This document shows, one piece after another, positions 1 through 9,449 of a DNA stretch of 64,000 nucleotides. The first letter of the stretch is position 1; the number at the start of each line of letters is the position of its first letter. The DNA lies in the NCBI RefSeq assembly GCF_900199405.1, contig NZ_LT963430.1:2511605-2575604 (forward strand), written 5' to 3'. The stretch is from Beduinella massiliensis (GTDB lineage: Bacteria > Bacillota > Clostridia > Christensenellales > Aristaeellaceae). A program made the translations under genes and the position numbers. The notes beneath the pieces are model-generated. The model ran no database searches. It saw only the letters and a list, made by a program, of their open reading frames with translations, and had not been told where the DNA came from.

Positions 1-57
1 CGATCCCTGGGATCCCATGGGCACATTGGCGGATTGAATTTTCCCTAAAGCAAATGC

Positions 58-80
58 GGGCGCGGTCATTGACCGCGCCC
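58..80. repeat. Perfect inverted repeat
   Basis: A 10-bp perfect inverted repeat (GGGCGCGGTC / GACCGCGCCC) with a 3-base loop. It resembles a terminator stem, but neither side carries a convincing T-run, so its role is open. It may end a transcript from the gene left of the window. The first 130 bases hold no gene that I can support. Confidence 0.4.
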
Positions 81-128
81 GTGCTTGTACGACCCGCCCT
101 TTTCCCCTGCCGCCCAGCACTCCAAAAA

Positions 129-156
129 GAAAAAAGCCGGATTTACATAATCCAGC
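129..156 (-). terminator. Terminator of the tRNA operon
   Basis: Read on the minus strand, an 8-bp stem (GCTGGATT / AATCCGGC, one G-T pair) is followed by a T-rich tract. It lies just downstream of tRNA-Lys, the last gene of the tRNA operon, and is a typical intrinsic terminator. Confidence 0.8.
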
Positions 157-213
157 GAAACAATCAGTTCCGGCACGCCCGCAAAACGGTATCGCCGACG
201 CGTCGAATGGGTT

Positions 214-289
214 TGGTGACCCATCCGAGATTCGAACTCGGGACACCTTGATTAAAAGTCAAGTGCTCTGCCAACTGAGCTAATGGGTC
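214..289 (-). tRNA. tRNA-Lys (anticodon TTT)
   Basis: A complete 76-nt cloverleaf: acceptor GACCCAT/ATGGGTC, discriminator A, encoded CCA, T-arm GTTCGAATC, anticodon stem CTTGA/TCAAG around loop CTTTTAA. It is the last of four tRNAs transcribed leftwards. It decodes AAA/AAG. tRNA-Lys is the reported target of the AriB toxin of PARIS systems, and a PARIS-like pair occurs elsewhere in this window, but that proximity is not evidence of a link. Confidence 0.97.
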
Positions 290-295
290 AAACAA

Positions 296-370
296 TGGCT
301 GGGGTGGCAGGATTCGAACCTACGCATACAGGAGTCAAAGTCCTGTGCCTTACCGCTTGGCGACACCCCA
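296..370 (-). tRNA. tRNA-Gln (anticodon TTG)
   Basis: A 75-nt cloverleaf with acceptor TGGGGTG/CACCCCA, discriminator G, encoded CCA, and anticodon stem CAGGA/TCCTG around loop CTTTGAC. It is the third gene of the minus-strand tRNA operon, six bases upstream of tRNA-Lys. Confidence 0.97.
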
Positions 371-397
371 ATGTCTGCCCCAACCAAGACAGAAATG

Positions 398-475
398 TGG
401 GGTGAGTTGTGGGAGTCGAACCCACGACCTCCAGAGCCACAATCTGGCGCTCTAACCAACTGAGCTAAACCCACC
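398..475 (-). tRNA. tRNA-His (anticodon GTG)
   Basis: Cloverleaf with anticodon stem CCAGA/TCTGG around loop TTGTGGC. The gene carries the extra 5' G (G-1) facing discriminator C73, the identity element of bacterial tRNA-His, and an encoded CCA. Acceptor GTGGGTT/AACTCAC has one G-T pair. Second gene of the tRNA operon. Confidence 0.97.
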
Positions 476-479
476 ACAT

Positions 480-556
<77 letters not shown>

Positions 557-602
557 ATATGCCGTAAGTTCGCGCCGCGGCGTTTCCCGCTGACAGATTA
601 AG

Positions 603-631
603 ATTATAGCAGGAAACGACCGCGGTGTCAA
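603..631 (-). promoter_or_regulatory. Consensus promoter of the tRNA operon
   Basis: On the minus strand, TTGACA (626-631), a 17-bp spacer and TATAAT (603-608), a perfect match to the housekeeping sigma consensus. It lies about 47 bp upstream of tRNA-Arg, as expected for a strongly expressed stable-RNA operon. Confidence 0.9.
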
Positions 632-665
632 CCGGCAAATCCAACTTTTTTGTGTTTTTCGCGTC

Positions 666-1166
666 CTAAACGCGGATCTGAGAGACGCGCATGCTGCCGT
701 CCCCGGCGATTTCCAATACCGCTGCCGTCGGACGCTCGCCGCCGAAAAAGCCCATCCCTGCCGCGCCGGGATTTAGGAGCAGCACGCCCAGCTCATACTG
801 GCAGCAGCGCATGTGCGTATGCCCAAACAGCGCGACGTCCGCTTTTCGTTCCTTGGCCGCGTAGGTCAGGTTGAGCAGCCCGCTCTTTACGCGCTGCATG
901 TGCCCGTGTACCAGGAGGATGCGCTTGCCCGCGAGCGTCAGCATCAGCTCGTCCGGCAGCGGGGAGGCGAGGTCGTTGTTGCCCCGCACCGCGTAAAACG
1001 CCGTGTTCGCGCCGCGCGCGCTGAGCCGTTCCTGCAAGTACGCGCCATCCGACGCGATGTCGCCCAGAAAACAGAGCGCGTCCATTTTTCCCATAGCGTC
1101 CAGCAGATGATCGAGCGACATACGGTCGCCGTGGCTGTCACTCATAACGCCGATGCGCACGCTCAT
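666..1166 (-). CDS. yfcE: YfcE/MJ0936-family metallophosphoesterase
   Basis: A 166-residue calcineurin-like phosphodiesterase. The dimetal site motifs appear in order: DSHGD near residue 10, GDIASD near 36, RGNND near 62, HGH near 87 and FGHTH near 113. Family members hydrolyse phosphodiesters with Mn2+; the natural substrate is not established. The start ATG overlaps the stop of the RNase PH-RdgB gene (ATGA), so the two are translationally coupled. In Bacillus subtilis the homologue ysnB ends the same cluster (gerM-rph-ysnA-ysnB), which supports the call. Length is normal and no lesion is seen. Confidence 0.9.
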   Translation of the reverse strand: MSVRIGVMSDSHGDRMSLDHLLDAMGKMDALCFLGDIASDGAYLQERLSARGANTAFYAVRGNNDLASPLPDELMLTLAGKRILLVHGHMQRVKSGLLNLTYAAKERKADVALFGHTHMRCCQYELGVLLLNPGAAGMGFFGGERPTAAVLEIAGDGSMRVSQIRV

Positions 1167-2479
1167 TCCTCCTCAAGCGCCTTCAGCACCGCCTCAATGC
1201 CCCGTCTGCGGTGGCTGATGCGGTTCTTTTCCTCTGCGCTGATCTCAGCGAACGTCTCCCCCGTCTCGCAGCGGAACAAGGGATCATAGCCGAATCCGCC
1301 AGCGCCGTGTGCCTCGAAGAGCACCTCGCCTTCGCACGTTCCCCGACGAATGAGCGTCCGCTTTCCCGGACGGGAGAGCGCGATGGCGGCGATATAGCGC
1401 CCGGTGCGCGGCGCGGGTACGTCCTTCAAATTTTCGAGCAAAAGGCGGTTGTTCGCCTCGTCGTCGCCGTGACGCCCGCAGTACCGCGCGCTGTAAACGC
1501 CCGGCGCGCCGTCAAGGGCGTCCACCGCCAATCCTGAATCGTCCGCGATGGCGGCGCAGCCCGTCTGTTTCATCACGTACTCGGCCTTGATGGCCGCGTT
1601 CTCTTCAAAGGTCGTTCCCGTCTCCTCGATGTCCGCGTCCACGCCGACGTCCTTCATGGAGACCACGTCGTAGCGCGCGCCCAGAATTTCCTTAAATTCG
1701 CGGAGCTTATTCGCGTTCCCCGTCGCAACGATCAAGAGTTCTTTAGCCCCGATATGACGTGCCGCTCCGCCCAGAGCGTCCCGCTGCGCGCGCATCAGCT
1801 CCGCGTTTCCCTCTTCCGCCAGCGCCAGCAGCTTGTCCAGCTCTTCACGGGAAAATGAGCGTCCCTCTCCCGTACCCTGCACCTCGATAAATCTGCCCGC
1901 GTCGTCCATGACGACGTTCATGTCCACCTGCGCGCAGCTGTCCTCGACGTAGCATAGATCCAGCAGCGGTTGGCCCGAGACGATGCCGCAGCTCACCGCG
2001 GACACCTGATACGTGACGGGCGACTGCAAAAGCCTTCCTTCCCGGATCAGCTTGTCCACCGCCAGTACAAGGGCGACGAAGCTGCCCGTGATCGAGGCCG
2101 TCCGCGTGCCGCCATCCGCCTCCAGCACGTCGCAGTCCAGCGTCACCGTCCGCTCGCCCAGGCGCGCAAGGTCTACCGCCTGCCGGAGGGATCGGCCGAT
2201 CAGACGCTGAATTTCCACGCTGCGCCCATCCTTCTTGACGCCGTCGCGCGCCTTGCGCTGACCCGTTGAGGCGGGCAGCATCGCATATTCCGCCGTCAGC
2301 CAGCCTTGTCCCTTTCCCCGGAGGAAAGGCGGCACGCCCTCCTGCACCGAGGCGGTGCAGATGACGCGCGTGCCGCCGCATTCCACCAGACATGAACCTG
2401 CCGCCGTGCGGACGAATCCGGGGACGATCCTGACCTCGCGCAGCGCACCCGCGCCGCGTCCATCGATTCTCTCGTACAT
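1163..2479 (-). CDS. rph-rdgB: Ribonuclease PH / RdgB (XTP/dITP diphosphatase) fusion
   Basis: A 438-residue two-domain enzyme. Residues 1-240 are RNase PH, the phosphorolytic 3' exonuclease that trims tRNA ends ([14 protein letters not shown] near 63, [16 protein letters not shown] near 115). Residues 246-438 are the Ham1/RdgB pyrophosphatase that removes ITP and XTP from the nucleotide pool ([11 protein letters not shown] near 252, [13 protein letters not shown] near 312, GFGYDPLF near 394). In Bacillus these are two adjacent genes; here they are one frame with no stop between them. Start ATG at 2479 has AAAGGAGA eight bases upstream. It follows gerM by 28 bp and overlaps the phosphoesterase gene by 4 bp. 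Confidence 0.95.
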   Translation of the reverse strand: MYERIDGRGAGALREVRIVPGFVRTAAGSCLVECGGTRVICTASVQEGVPPFLRGKGQGWLTAEYAMLPASTGQRKARDGVKKDGRSVEIQRLIGRSLRQAVDLARLGERTVTLDCDVLEADGGTRTASITGSFVALVLAVDKLIREGRLLQSPVTYQVSAVSCGIVSGQPLLDLCYVEDSCAQVDMNVVMDDAGRFIEVQGTGEGRSFSREELDKLLALAEEGNAELMRAQRDALGGAARHIGAKELLIVATGNANKLREFKEILGARYDVVSMKDVGVDADIEETGTTFEENAAIKAEYVMKQTGCAAIADDSGLAVDALDGAPGVYSARYCGRHGDDEANNRLLLENLKDVPAPRTGRYIAAIALSRPGKRTLIRRGTCEGEVLFEAHGAGGFGYDPLFRCETGETFAEISAEEKNRISHRRRGIEAVLKALEEE

Positions 2480-2507
2480 GATCCCGATCTCCTTTGTAGC
2501 GATCTAT

Positions 2508-3566
2508 TTATTCTTCCTGCATGACCTCCGGGAACTGCTGCACCACCTCGGAGGCCACGTTGGCGAATGTCGGCTGGTCTTCCTGCCCGCTGGGCAGCTT
2601 GTAGGGCTTGCCGTCCACCTGGATTTCGACCTTTTTGACGCCGGGGAACTGGCGGCAGGTCATCATCAGCGCGCGCAGCGACTGCATGCCGCCGTCGGAC
2701 TGCTCGCTGACCTTGATGAATTCCTCCGTGAAGTTGACCGTCGCGACGCCGTCCTTCAGCGTCACGCCCAGCAGCGCGGCATCTGCCGGCAGGGGCGTCT
2801 GCAGGCCGCTGTCCTGCTTGGGGCCCTTGAGCAGCTCCAGCATAGCGGTGGTGATGTCGTCGTCCGAATACACGGTGCGCGTCACGGGTACCAGCAGGCG
2901 GCCGCTGTCCGACGGGAAGTAGAGCTGCACCTGGTTTGCGCCCGCGAAGGTCTCCACCGTCTCGACGCTTTCCATGTTCAGGCCCTCACGCTTCATCCTG
3001 CCCTCGACCGGCGTGCCGTGCGGAAGCGTCTTGAGCTTCTTGCCGTCTACCATGAATTCCACGTCGTTGACCGTCGGGAACTCCGTCAGCGCCCAGACCA
3101 TGGCGCTCACCATGTTGCTCTCCTGCTCGGCGGTGGCGACGTTCAGCGCGTTGGCGCTCAAGTCTACCTTGGCGTGGCCGTTTTCAATGTTCAGGTCAAA
3201 CGTCGTTCCCTCCGGCACCACGGTGAGCAGGCCGAGCCTGGCCGCTTCCATGTCGTTCTTGGCGCTCTTGACCATGAGGGAGAGCGTCGCCTTGGCGATA
3301 CCATCCTGCTTCGCCACGTCGCGCTGCACCGGCACGAGATAACCGTCGCCGTCCTGATAGTATACGACGGTCGCCTGTGTCGGCGTTTCGGCCGTGGCCG
3401 CGGTCTGCTCCGCGGGAATCTGGTCGTAGGGTTCCTCGTACATTTCCGTGGGGCCCCCGCCCCTGACCGCGAGCAGGACGACGAGCGCCGCCGAGCAGGT
3501 GATCAGGATGCGTTCCACATCCGTGCGCCTGAACTTGAAGTTGAGCTTGGGCTTCTTGATTTTCAC
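2508..3566 (-). CDS. gerM: GerM-like protein with two GerMN domains
   Basis: A 352-residue protein with a basic N-terminus and one membrane segment at about residues 21-40, followed by two GerMN domains (roughly 75-195 and 215-335). GerM of Bacillus is needed for sporulation and germination, and in clostridial relatives it sits in the inter-membrane space of the forespore. The predicted start is GTG with an AAGGAGTGA site. First gene of the gerM-rph-rdgB-yfcE order known from Bacilli and Clostridia. Residues 45-70 are a low-complexity linker rich in E, T and A. The domain assignment is good; the precise role here is inferred. Confidence 0.85.
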   Translation of the reverse strand: MKIKKPKLNFKFRRTDVERILITCSAALVVLLAVRGGGPTEMYEEPYDQIPAEQTAATAETPTQATVVYYQDGDGYLVPVQRDVAKQDGIAKATLSLMVKSAKNDMEAARLGLLTVVPEGTTFDLNIENGHAKVDLSANALNVATAEQESNMVSAMVWALTEFPTVNDVEFMVDGKKLKTLPHGTPVEGRMKREGLNMESVETVETFAGANQVQLYFPSDSGRLLVPVTRTVYSDDDITTAMLELLKGPKQDSGLQTPLPADAALLGVTLKDGVATVNFTEEFIKVSEQSDGGMQSLRALMMTCRQFPGVKKVEIQVDGKPYKLPSGQEDQPTFANVASEVVQQFPEVMQEE

Positions 3567-3686
3567 GACCGAATCACTCCTTGACGATCTGTTCCAGTGG
3601 AGCTTATTCGGTTCGTCCCTCCGCTATGAGTTAAAGAAACAGGCCTGGGCAAAAAACTTCCGGCCCTTTTCCGCTTTTCGTTTCTT

Positions 3687-3737
3687 ATTGTAGCACAGAG
3701 CCTTTTCTTTGCGCAACAGGCGCATGTTTGGTATAAT
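3687..3737. promoter_or_regulatory. Divergent gerM/rqcH promoters sharing one -35 palindrome
   Basis: Plus strand towards rqcH: TTGCGC (3709-3714), 17-bp spacer, TATAAT (3732-3737). Minus strand towards gerM: TTGCGC (3711-3716), 18-bp spacer, TACAAT (3687-3692). The two -35 boxes overlap in the palindrome TTGCGCAA, so one polymerase at a time should bind. Confidence 0.8.
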
Positions 3738-3770
3738 AGATTCATTCATGATATTCGGAGGACATGCCTT

Positions 3771-5516
3771 ATGCCATTTGACGGCGTTACGCTGGGCTTT
3801 GTAGCCCGCGAACTGCGCGAAAAGCTCATCGGCGGCCGCGTCGACCGCGTGTCGCAGCCGGAGCGCGACGAAATTCATCTGCTGATCCGCTCGCAGGGGG
3901 AAAACCTGCGCCTGCTTCTGTGCGCCGGCGCCAACGCCGCCCGCGTACACCTGACCGCCTCCGCCAAACCCAACCCCATGGAGCCGCCCATGCTGTGCAT
4001 GCTCCTGCGCAAGTACCTGCAGGGCGGCCGCGTGACGGACGTTCGCCGCGTAAACGGCGATCGCATCCTTGAAATCGATGTGGAGGCGCTCGACGAGCTA
4101 GGCGAGCTGAAGACGCGAACACTCATCGCTGAAATCATGGGCCGCCATTCCAATATCATCCTACGCGGAGCGGACGGACGCATCATCGACGCGGTTCGCC
4201 ACGTGAGCGAGGAAATCAGCCGCGTGCGCGAGGTGCTGCCCGGTCTGCCCTACGCCTATCCACCTTCGCAGGACAAACTGAACCCCGACAGCGCCACGGC
4301 TGAAGAGCTCGCGGACATGCTGTGCGGCGCCGGGGGCAAGCTTTCCAAGGCGCTGCAGGGCGGCATCACGGGACTGTCCCCGCAGGCCGCGCGCGAGATC
4401 GCCTTTCGGCTGACCGGCACCGCCGAAACGCACCTGGAGGCCGTCGCCATCCCCGCGCTCGCGGAGCGGCTTCGCGAGCTGCTAAGCAGCCTGTACGATC
4501 TGCGTCCGCCCGTTCTGCTGCTGGGGGAGGACGGCGAACCCGTAGACGTATTCCCCTACCCGCAGCTTAACCTGACGGGCGCCGCCCTCCGCGAAGTGCC
4601 GGAGGGGATTTCCCGCGCGCTGGACCTCCTGTTTCTGGGACGCGACCGCCGCGAGCGCATGGCGCAGCGCTCAGCCTCCCTGCACAAGACGCTGAAGACA
4701 CACATCGAGCGCTGCGAAAAGAAGTTGGCCATTCAGATCGAAGCGCTCGAAAACAGCCGCCGCATGGAGGAATATCGCGTGAACGGCGAGTTGATTCAGG
4801 CGAACCTGTATCGTCTTGAAAAGGGGATGGAAGAGGCGGCGGTCGAAAATTTCTACAGCCCGGCATATGAGACCGTGATCATTCCCCTGGATAAAAAGCT
4901 GACGCCGGTGCAGAACGCCCAGCGCTACTTCAAGCTCTACCAGAAGGCGCGCTCCGCCCGCGAGATGGCCGCCGGACAGAAGGAGAAGACCGAGGCTGAA
5001 CTGCGCTATCTGGAGGGACAGCTCGACGACCTGCGCAAGTGCACGCAGCCGGAGGAGCTTTTAGAAATACGCGCTCTGCTCGAACAGAGCGGCCACGTGC
5101 GCAAGGTACAATCCCGCGTCAAGCAGCGCAAGGCCCAGCCCTCGCAGCCCTTTCACTATCAGGCGAGCGACGGCACGGACATTCTCGTCGGCAAGAACAG
5201 CGTGCAGAACGACCGCCTGACCGGCGAAGCGCGCGGGGATGAAACCTGGCTGCACGCCAAGAACATGCCCGGCTCGCACGTCATCATCTGTTCGCCTAAG
5301 GTATCCGAGCAGACGCTGCGCGAGGCGGCTAACCTTGCGGCCTTTTACAGCAAGGGCCAGCAATCGGCGCAGGTGCCGATCGACTACACGCTGCGCCGCT
5401 ACGTCAAGAAGCCGGGCGGCGCGCCCGCGGGATTCGTGATCTACACCCATCAGAAGACGCTGTACGTCAACCCAGACGAGCATGCCGTCAAGCGCCTGAC
5501 GCTCATCAGCGGTTGA
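3771..5516 (+). CDS. rqcH: RqcH (NFACT family, Rqc2/NEMF homologue)
   Basis: A 581-residue NFACT protein. RqcH binds stalled 50S subunits carrying peptidyl-tRNA and recruits tRNA-Ala to add C-terminal alanine tails that mark the nascent chain for degradation. The NFACT-N domain spans about 1-200, with D97 and R98 at the positions known to be essential in B. subtilis; a helical/coiled-coil middle covers 290-440; the NFACT-R domain lies at about 455-560 (DILVGKN, WLHAKNMPGSHVII). Start ATG has GGAGGA nine bases upstream. Older annotations call this family fibronectin-binding protein. Transcribed alone, ended by a strong terminator. Confidence 0.95.
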   Translation: MPFDGVTLGFVARELREKLIGGRVDRVSQPERDEIHLLIRSQGENLRLLLCAGANAARVHLTASAKPNPMEPPMLCMLLRKYLQGGRVTDVRRVNGDRILEIDVEALDELGELKTRTLIAEIMGRHSNIILRGADGRIIDAVRHVSEEISRVREVLPGLPYAYPPSQDKLNPDSATAEELADMLCGAGGKLSKALQGGITGLSPQAAREIAFRLTGTAETHLEAVAIPALAERLRELLSSLYDLRPPVLLLGEDGEPVDVFPYPQLNLTGAALREVPEGISRALDLLFLGRDRRERMAQRSASLHKTLKTHIERCEKKLAIQIEALENSRRMEEYRVNGELIQANLYRLEKGMEEAAVENFYSPAYETVIIPLDKKLTPVQNAQRYFKLYQKARSAREMAAGQKEKTEAELRYLEGQLDDLRKCTQPEELLEIRALLEQSGHVRKVQSRVKQRKAQPSQPFHYQASDGTDILVGKNSVQNDRLTGEARGDETWLHAKNMPGSHVIICSPKVSEQTLREAANLAAFYSKGQQSAQVPIDYTLRRYVKKPGGAPAGFVIYTHQKTLYVNPDEHAVKRLTLISG

Positions 5517-5533
5517 AAATTTCTTGCATCTGA

Positions 5534-5566
5534 CACTTCGGTTCATACCCGAAGTGCCCTTTTTTG
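5534..5566 (+). terminator. Terminator of rqcH
   Basis: Stem CACTTCGG/CCGAAGTG with a 7-base loop followed by a run of T residues. Confidence 0.85.
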
Positions 5567-5567
5567 C

Positions 5568-5596
5568 TTGTCATTTCGCCCGTCTCATGCTATGAT
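5568..5596 (+). promoter_or_regulatory. Promoter of the methyltransferase gene
   Basis: TTGTCA (5568-5573), 17-bp spacer, TATGAT (5591-5596). The -35 box begins directly after the rqcH terminator. Confidence 0.75.
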
Positions 5597-5629
5597 ATCC
5601 ACTATTATCTTTTGAAGGGGTGAATATCC

Positions 5630-6433
5630 GTGGAAGACGACGTGCGCACCGTACAATCCTATTACGACGAGAACGTATCCGATGAATGGGAACGGCTGCA
5701 AAAGCATTCGTTTGAATTTCGCATCACCACGGCGATGTTGGCGAAGCACATCCATCCCGGCGACCGCGTGCTGGATGTCGGCGGGGGCCCGGGCCGCTAC
5801 GCGCTCCACCTGGCAAAGCTGGGCTGCGACGTGACGTTGGTGGACCTCTCCTCCGAAAATGCCGCGTTCGCAGCGGAAAAGGCGCATGAGCTGGGCGTTT
5901 CGCTCAACGCTTACAGCGGTGACGCGCGCACAGTGGATCGCATGGGGCTCGGCACCTTCGATCACGTGCTGCTGATGGGCCCGCTGTATCACCTGTTGGA
6001 CGAGGAAGACCGCGTGCGGGCCGTAAACGCCGCGCTACGCTGCCTGCGTTCCGGCGGCAAGCTGTATGCCGCGTTCATCCTGATGTTCGCAGGCATGATT
6101 TACGGCATGAAGTACCTGCCTGCGATGGTTCTGGACGATTCCGAGCAGAAGTTCATCGACCGCGTGCTGCAAGACGGCTCCTTCTCCGGCGCCGCCTTTA
6201 CACAGGCCCACTTCATCAGTCAGAAGGAGATCCTACCCTTTATGGCACGCTTTCCCCTTAAAAAACTACACCTGCTGGGGCAGGAGGGCATTCTCTCTCC
6301 CTGCGAAGAAAACCTGCTCGCTCAGCGTCCGGAGGTCGTAGATCGCTGGGTCGAACTGGCCGTGCAACTTTGCGAGCGCGAGGAGCTGCTCGCCTATTCC
6401 GAACACGTCCTGTATATCGGTGAAAAGCAATAA
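5630..6433 (+). CDS. Class I SAM-dependent methyltransferase
   Basis: A 267-residue Rossmann-fold methyltransferase. Motif I VLDVGGGPGRYALHL lies at about residues 47-61, followed by the acidic end of strand 2 (VTLVDLS) and a motif around VLLMGPLYHLL, a sequence typical of YcgJ/UbiE-like small-molecule methyltransferases. The substrate cannot be told. The start is GTG at 5630, preceded by AAGGGGTGA. It is a single-gene unit with its own promoter and converges on a VOC gene. Confidence 0.8.
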   Translation: MEDDVRTVQSYYDENVSDEWERLQKHSFEFRITTAMLAKHIHPGDRVLDVGGGPGRYALHLAKLGCDVTLVDLSSENAAFAAEKAHELGVSLNAYSGDARTVDRMGLGTFDHVLLMGPLYHLLDEEDRVRAVNAALRCLRSGGKLYAAFILMFAGMIYGMKYLPAMVLDDSEQKFIDRVLQDGSFSGAAFTQAHFISQKEILPFMARFPLKKLHLLGQEGILSPCEENLLAQRPEVVDRWVELAVQLCEREELLAYSEHVLYIGEKQ

Positions 6434-6464
6434 AAACGACCGGCTCCGCGCGCAGGGACCGGTC
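6434..6464 (-). terminator. Terminator between methyltransferase and VOC genes
   Basis: Six-bp stem GACCGG/CCGGTC with a 15-base loop. On the minus strand it is followed by GTTTTTA, so it probably ends the VOC transcript; on the plus strand it may also act on the methyltransferase mRNA. Confidence 0.55.
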
Positions 6465-6486
6465 TGCAGCTTTTGAAGATCGTTTT

Positions 6487-6870
6487 TCAGCCCACCAGCT
6501 CGATCGGATTCCCCTCCGGATCGAGCACACAGCTTTCGTAGTAACCGTCGCCCGTCGTGCGCGGGCCGCTGATTACCGCATGGCCGTCCGCGCGCAGCCG
6601 CTCGGTGAGCGCGTCGACGGCCGCCCGAGAGCCGAGGCTGAAGGCGATGTGTACGTACCCTTCCGCCGCCTGCCGCTCCGGGCGCGGCGCAAGGCCGGGC
6701 CGCTGCATGATCTCCAATCTCCCTTCACCATCAAAGGAAAGGAAGTGCGTAGAAAGGCCGGTGCGCGGATTCTGATATTTCGCGCCTGCGCACGCCCCAA
6801 AGTAGCGCTCGTAAAACGCCTTGGCGGCCTCCAGATCGCGCACGTACAGCGCTGCATGATCCATTCGCAT
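6487..6870 (-). CDS. VOC-family (glyoxalase-like) protein
   Basis: A 127-residue vicinal-oxygen-chelate protein with paired beta-alpha-beta-beta-beta repeats. It opens with MDHAALYVRDLEAAKAFYE and ends with SCVLDPEGNPIELV, the conserved C-terminal metal-ligand region (E). Possible metal ligands are H5, E56 and the C-terminal E. The family includes lactoylglutathione lyase, dioxygenases and antibiotic-binding proteins, so the reaction is open. Start ATG follows GGGGGAG. Single gene. Confidence 0.8.
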   Translation of the reverse strand: MRMDHAALYVRDLEAAKAFYERYFGACAGAKYQNPRTGLSTHFLSFDGEGRLEIMQRPGLAPRPERQAAEGYVHIAFSLGSRAAVDALTERLRADGHAVISGPRTTGDGYYESCVLDPEGNPIELVG

Positions 6871-6929
6871 GATCGCTCCCCCTTTTCATCGTTGCTCCTT
6901 TGATTTTAACATCCCCCGTCAAGGCGGCT

Positions 6930-6958
6930 TTGCGTTGGGACGATTTTCGTGCTACAAT
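6930..6958 (+). promoter_or_regulatory. Promoter of the GNAT gene
   Basis: TTGCGT (6930-6935), 17-bp spacer, TACAAT (6953-6958). TTGCGN is a recurrent -35 form in this window. Confidence 0.75.
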
Positions 6959-6987
6959 ACGATTATTCGATTGACGGAGGCTCAAAG

Positions 6988-7470
6988 ATGTTTGCATTAA
7001 CCCTTGCAACGCCCCAGGATTTGGACGAAGCGTTTCGCCTGTATCGCCGCTGCGCGGATCAGTCGCCATACGTCTGGAGCGACGATTATCCCTACCTTGA
7101 AATCGTGGAGGAGGACATCGCGCTCGGTGCGCTCTACCTGCTGCGCGACGACGCGGGATGCCTGCTGGCTGCGGGCGCTCTGCGCGACGGAGAGGAGCTT
7201 CGTCACCTGCCCTGGAATCCCGCTTTTTGCCGCCCTTGCGAGCTCTCCCGTCTCGGCGTCGACCCGGACTGTCAGCGTCAGGGGCTGGGCAGTCGGATGC
7301 TGTCCCTCCTCCTTCAAAAGGCTGCGTCGCTCGGCTTTGACGGCATGATCCTGCTCGCTTCCACCGAAAACCCGCCCGCGCTGGCGCTGTACCGGCGGCT
7401 GGGCTTTGAGACCTGCGGGGAGACGCACTGCTACGACACGGACTTTTCCTGCATGCAGCGCGCTCTGTAA
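6988..7470 (+). CDS. GNAT-family N-acetyltransferase
   Basis: A 160-residue acetyltransferase. The acetyl-CoA pyrophosphate-binding motif A is RLGVDPDCQRQGLGSRML near residues 90-107 (Q/RxxGxG/A form), and motif B is ALALYRRLGFE near 140. The acceptor is unknown. The ATG at 6988 is preferred because GGAGG lies seven bases upstream and the promoter at 6930-6958 would start transcription after any earlier in-frame ATG. Confidence 0.85.
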   Translation: MFALTLATPQDLDEAFRLYRRCADQSPYVWSDDYPYLEIVEEDIALGALYLLRDDAGCLLAAGALRDGEELRHLPWNPAFCRPCELSRLGVDPDCQRQGLGSRMLSLLLQKAASLGFDGMILLASTENPPALALYRRLGFETCGETHCYDTDFSCMQRAL

Positions 7471-7506
7471 GGGGCGATTCCCATCGTACATTGAATATTT
7501 TCATGC

Positions 7507-7537
7507 AAAACGGGGCCGCTAAGCGCAGCCCCGTTTT
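7507..7537. terminator. Bidirectional terminator, GNAT and enolase
   Basis: Perfect stem AAAACGGGGC/GCCCCGTTTT with an 11-base loop. Its A- and T-rich ends allow it to end both the rightward GNAT and the leftward enolase transcript. Confidence 0.85.
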
Positions 7538-7541
7538 GCTG

Positions 7542-8909
<1,368 letters not shown>

Positions 8910-9428
8910 TCACAGATTTTCACATTCCACCTGGCAGACCGCCATCGCCTCAAGCGCCCGCCGATGGCTTTCGGGCGACGTCCCCGCGCAGCAGGAGGCG
9001 TCTACGGCGATCTGCGCCTGCGGCATGTACGCCTTGAGCAGCAGCGCGTTGGAAATCACGCATATGTCCGTGCATACGCCGACCAGCTCGACGCGCGCAT
9101 AGCCGCCGCGCGCCGCGGCCTCCGCCAAAGTCACGCTTCCAAACGTATCCTTTTCGTATCGCTCGCCCGGGCAGTCGTCCAGAGGCTCGACCAGCCGCCA
9201 TCCATCGGTGCCCTTGACGCAGTGCGTGACGAGCAGCTTCTTTCCCTCCTGCGTTTGCAGATAGTCCGATCCGTGCGTGTCCAGCGTAAACGCGATGTCC
9301 GCTCCCTGTGCGATGCCCGCACGCACCTTATCGGCCACGCGTGAAACGATCGCCTGCGCCTCCGGCGTGCCGAGCGCCCCCGACACGAAATCCTTCTGCA
9401 TGTCGATGACCACCAATAACGTCTTCAA
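8910..9428 (-). CDS. Isochorismatase-family cysteine hydrolase
   Basis: A 172-residue hydrolase with the family catalytic triad: D9 in VVIDMQKDFV, a lysine in the THCVKGTDGW segment and the nucleophilic cysteine in ELVGVCTDICVISNAL. The TLDTHG stretch resembles the metal-binding DxH of nicotinamidases. Nicotinamidase or a related amidase is the best guess, not proved. It lies 21 bp downstream of the Lhr helicase gene and is probably co-transcribed with it. Confidence 0.8.
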   Translation of the reverse strand: MKTLLVVIDMQKDFVSGALGTPEAQAIVSRVADKVRAGIAQGADIAFTLDTHGSDYLQTQEGKKLLVTHCVKGTDGWRLVEPLDDCPGERYEKDTFGSVTLAEAAARGGYARVELVGVCTDICVISNALLLKAYMPQAQIAVDASCCAGTSPESHRRALEAMAVCQVECENL

Positions 9429-9449
9429 TGCAAAGTCCCCTTTCCCGTC

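Noticed and set aside
214-289. Functional link of tRNA-Lys with the PARIS-like pair
   Set aside because: The tRNA is in an ordinary tRNA operon 26 kb away; sharing a window is not evidence.
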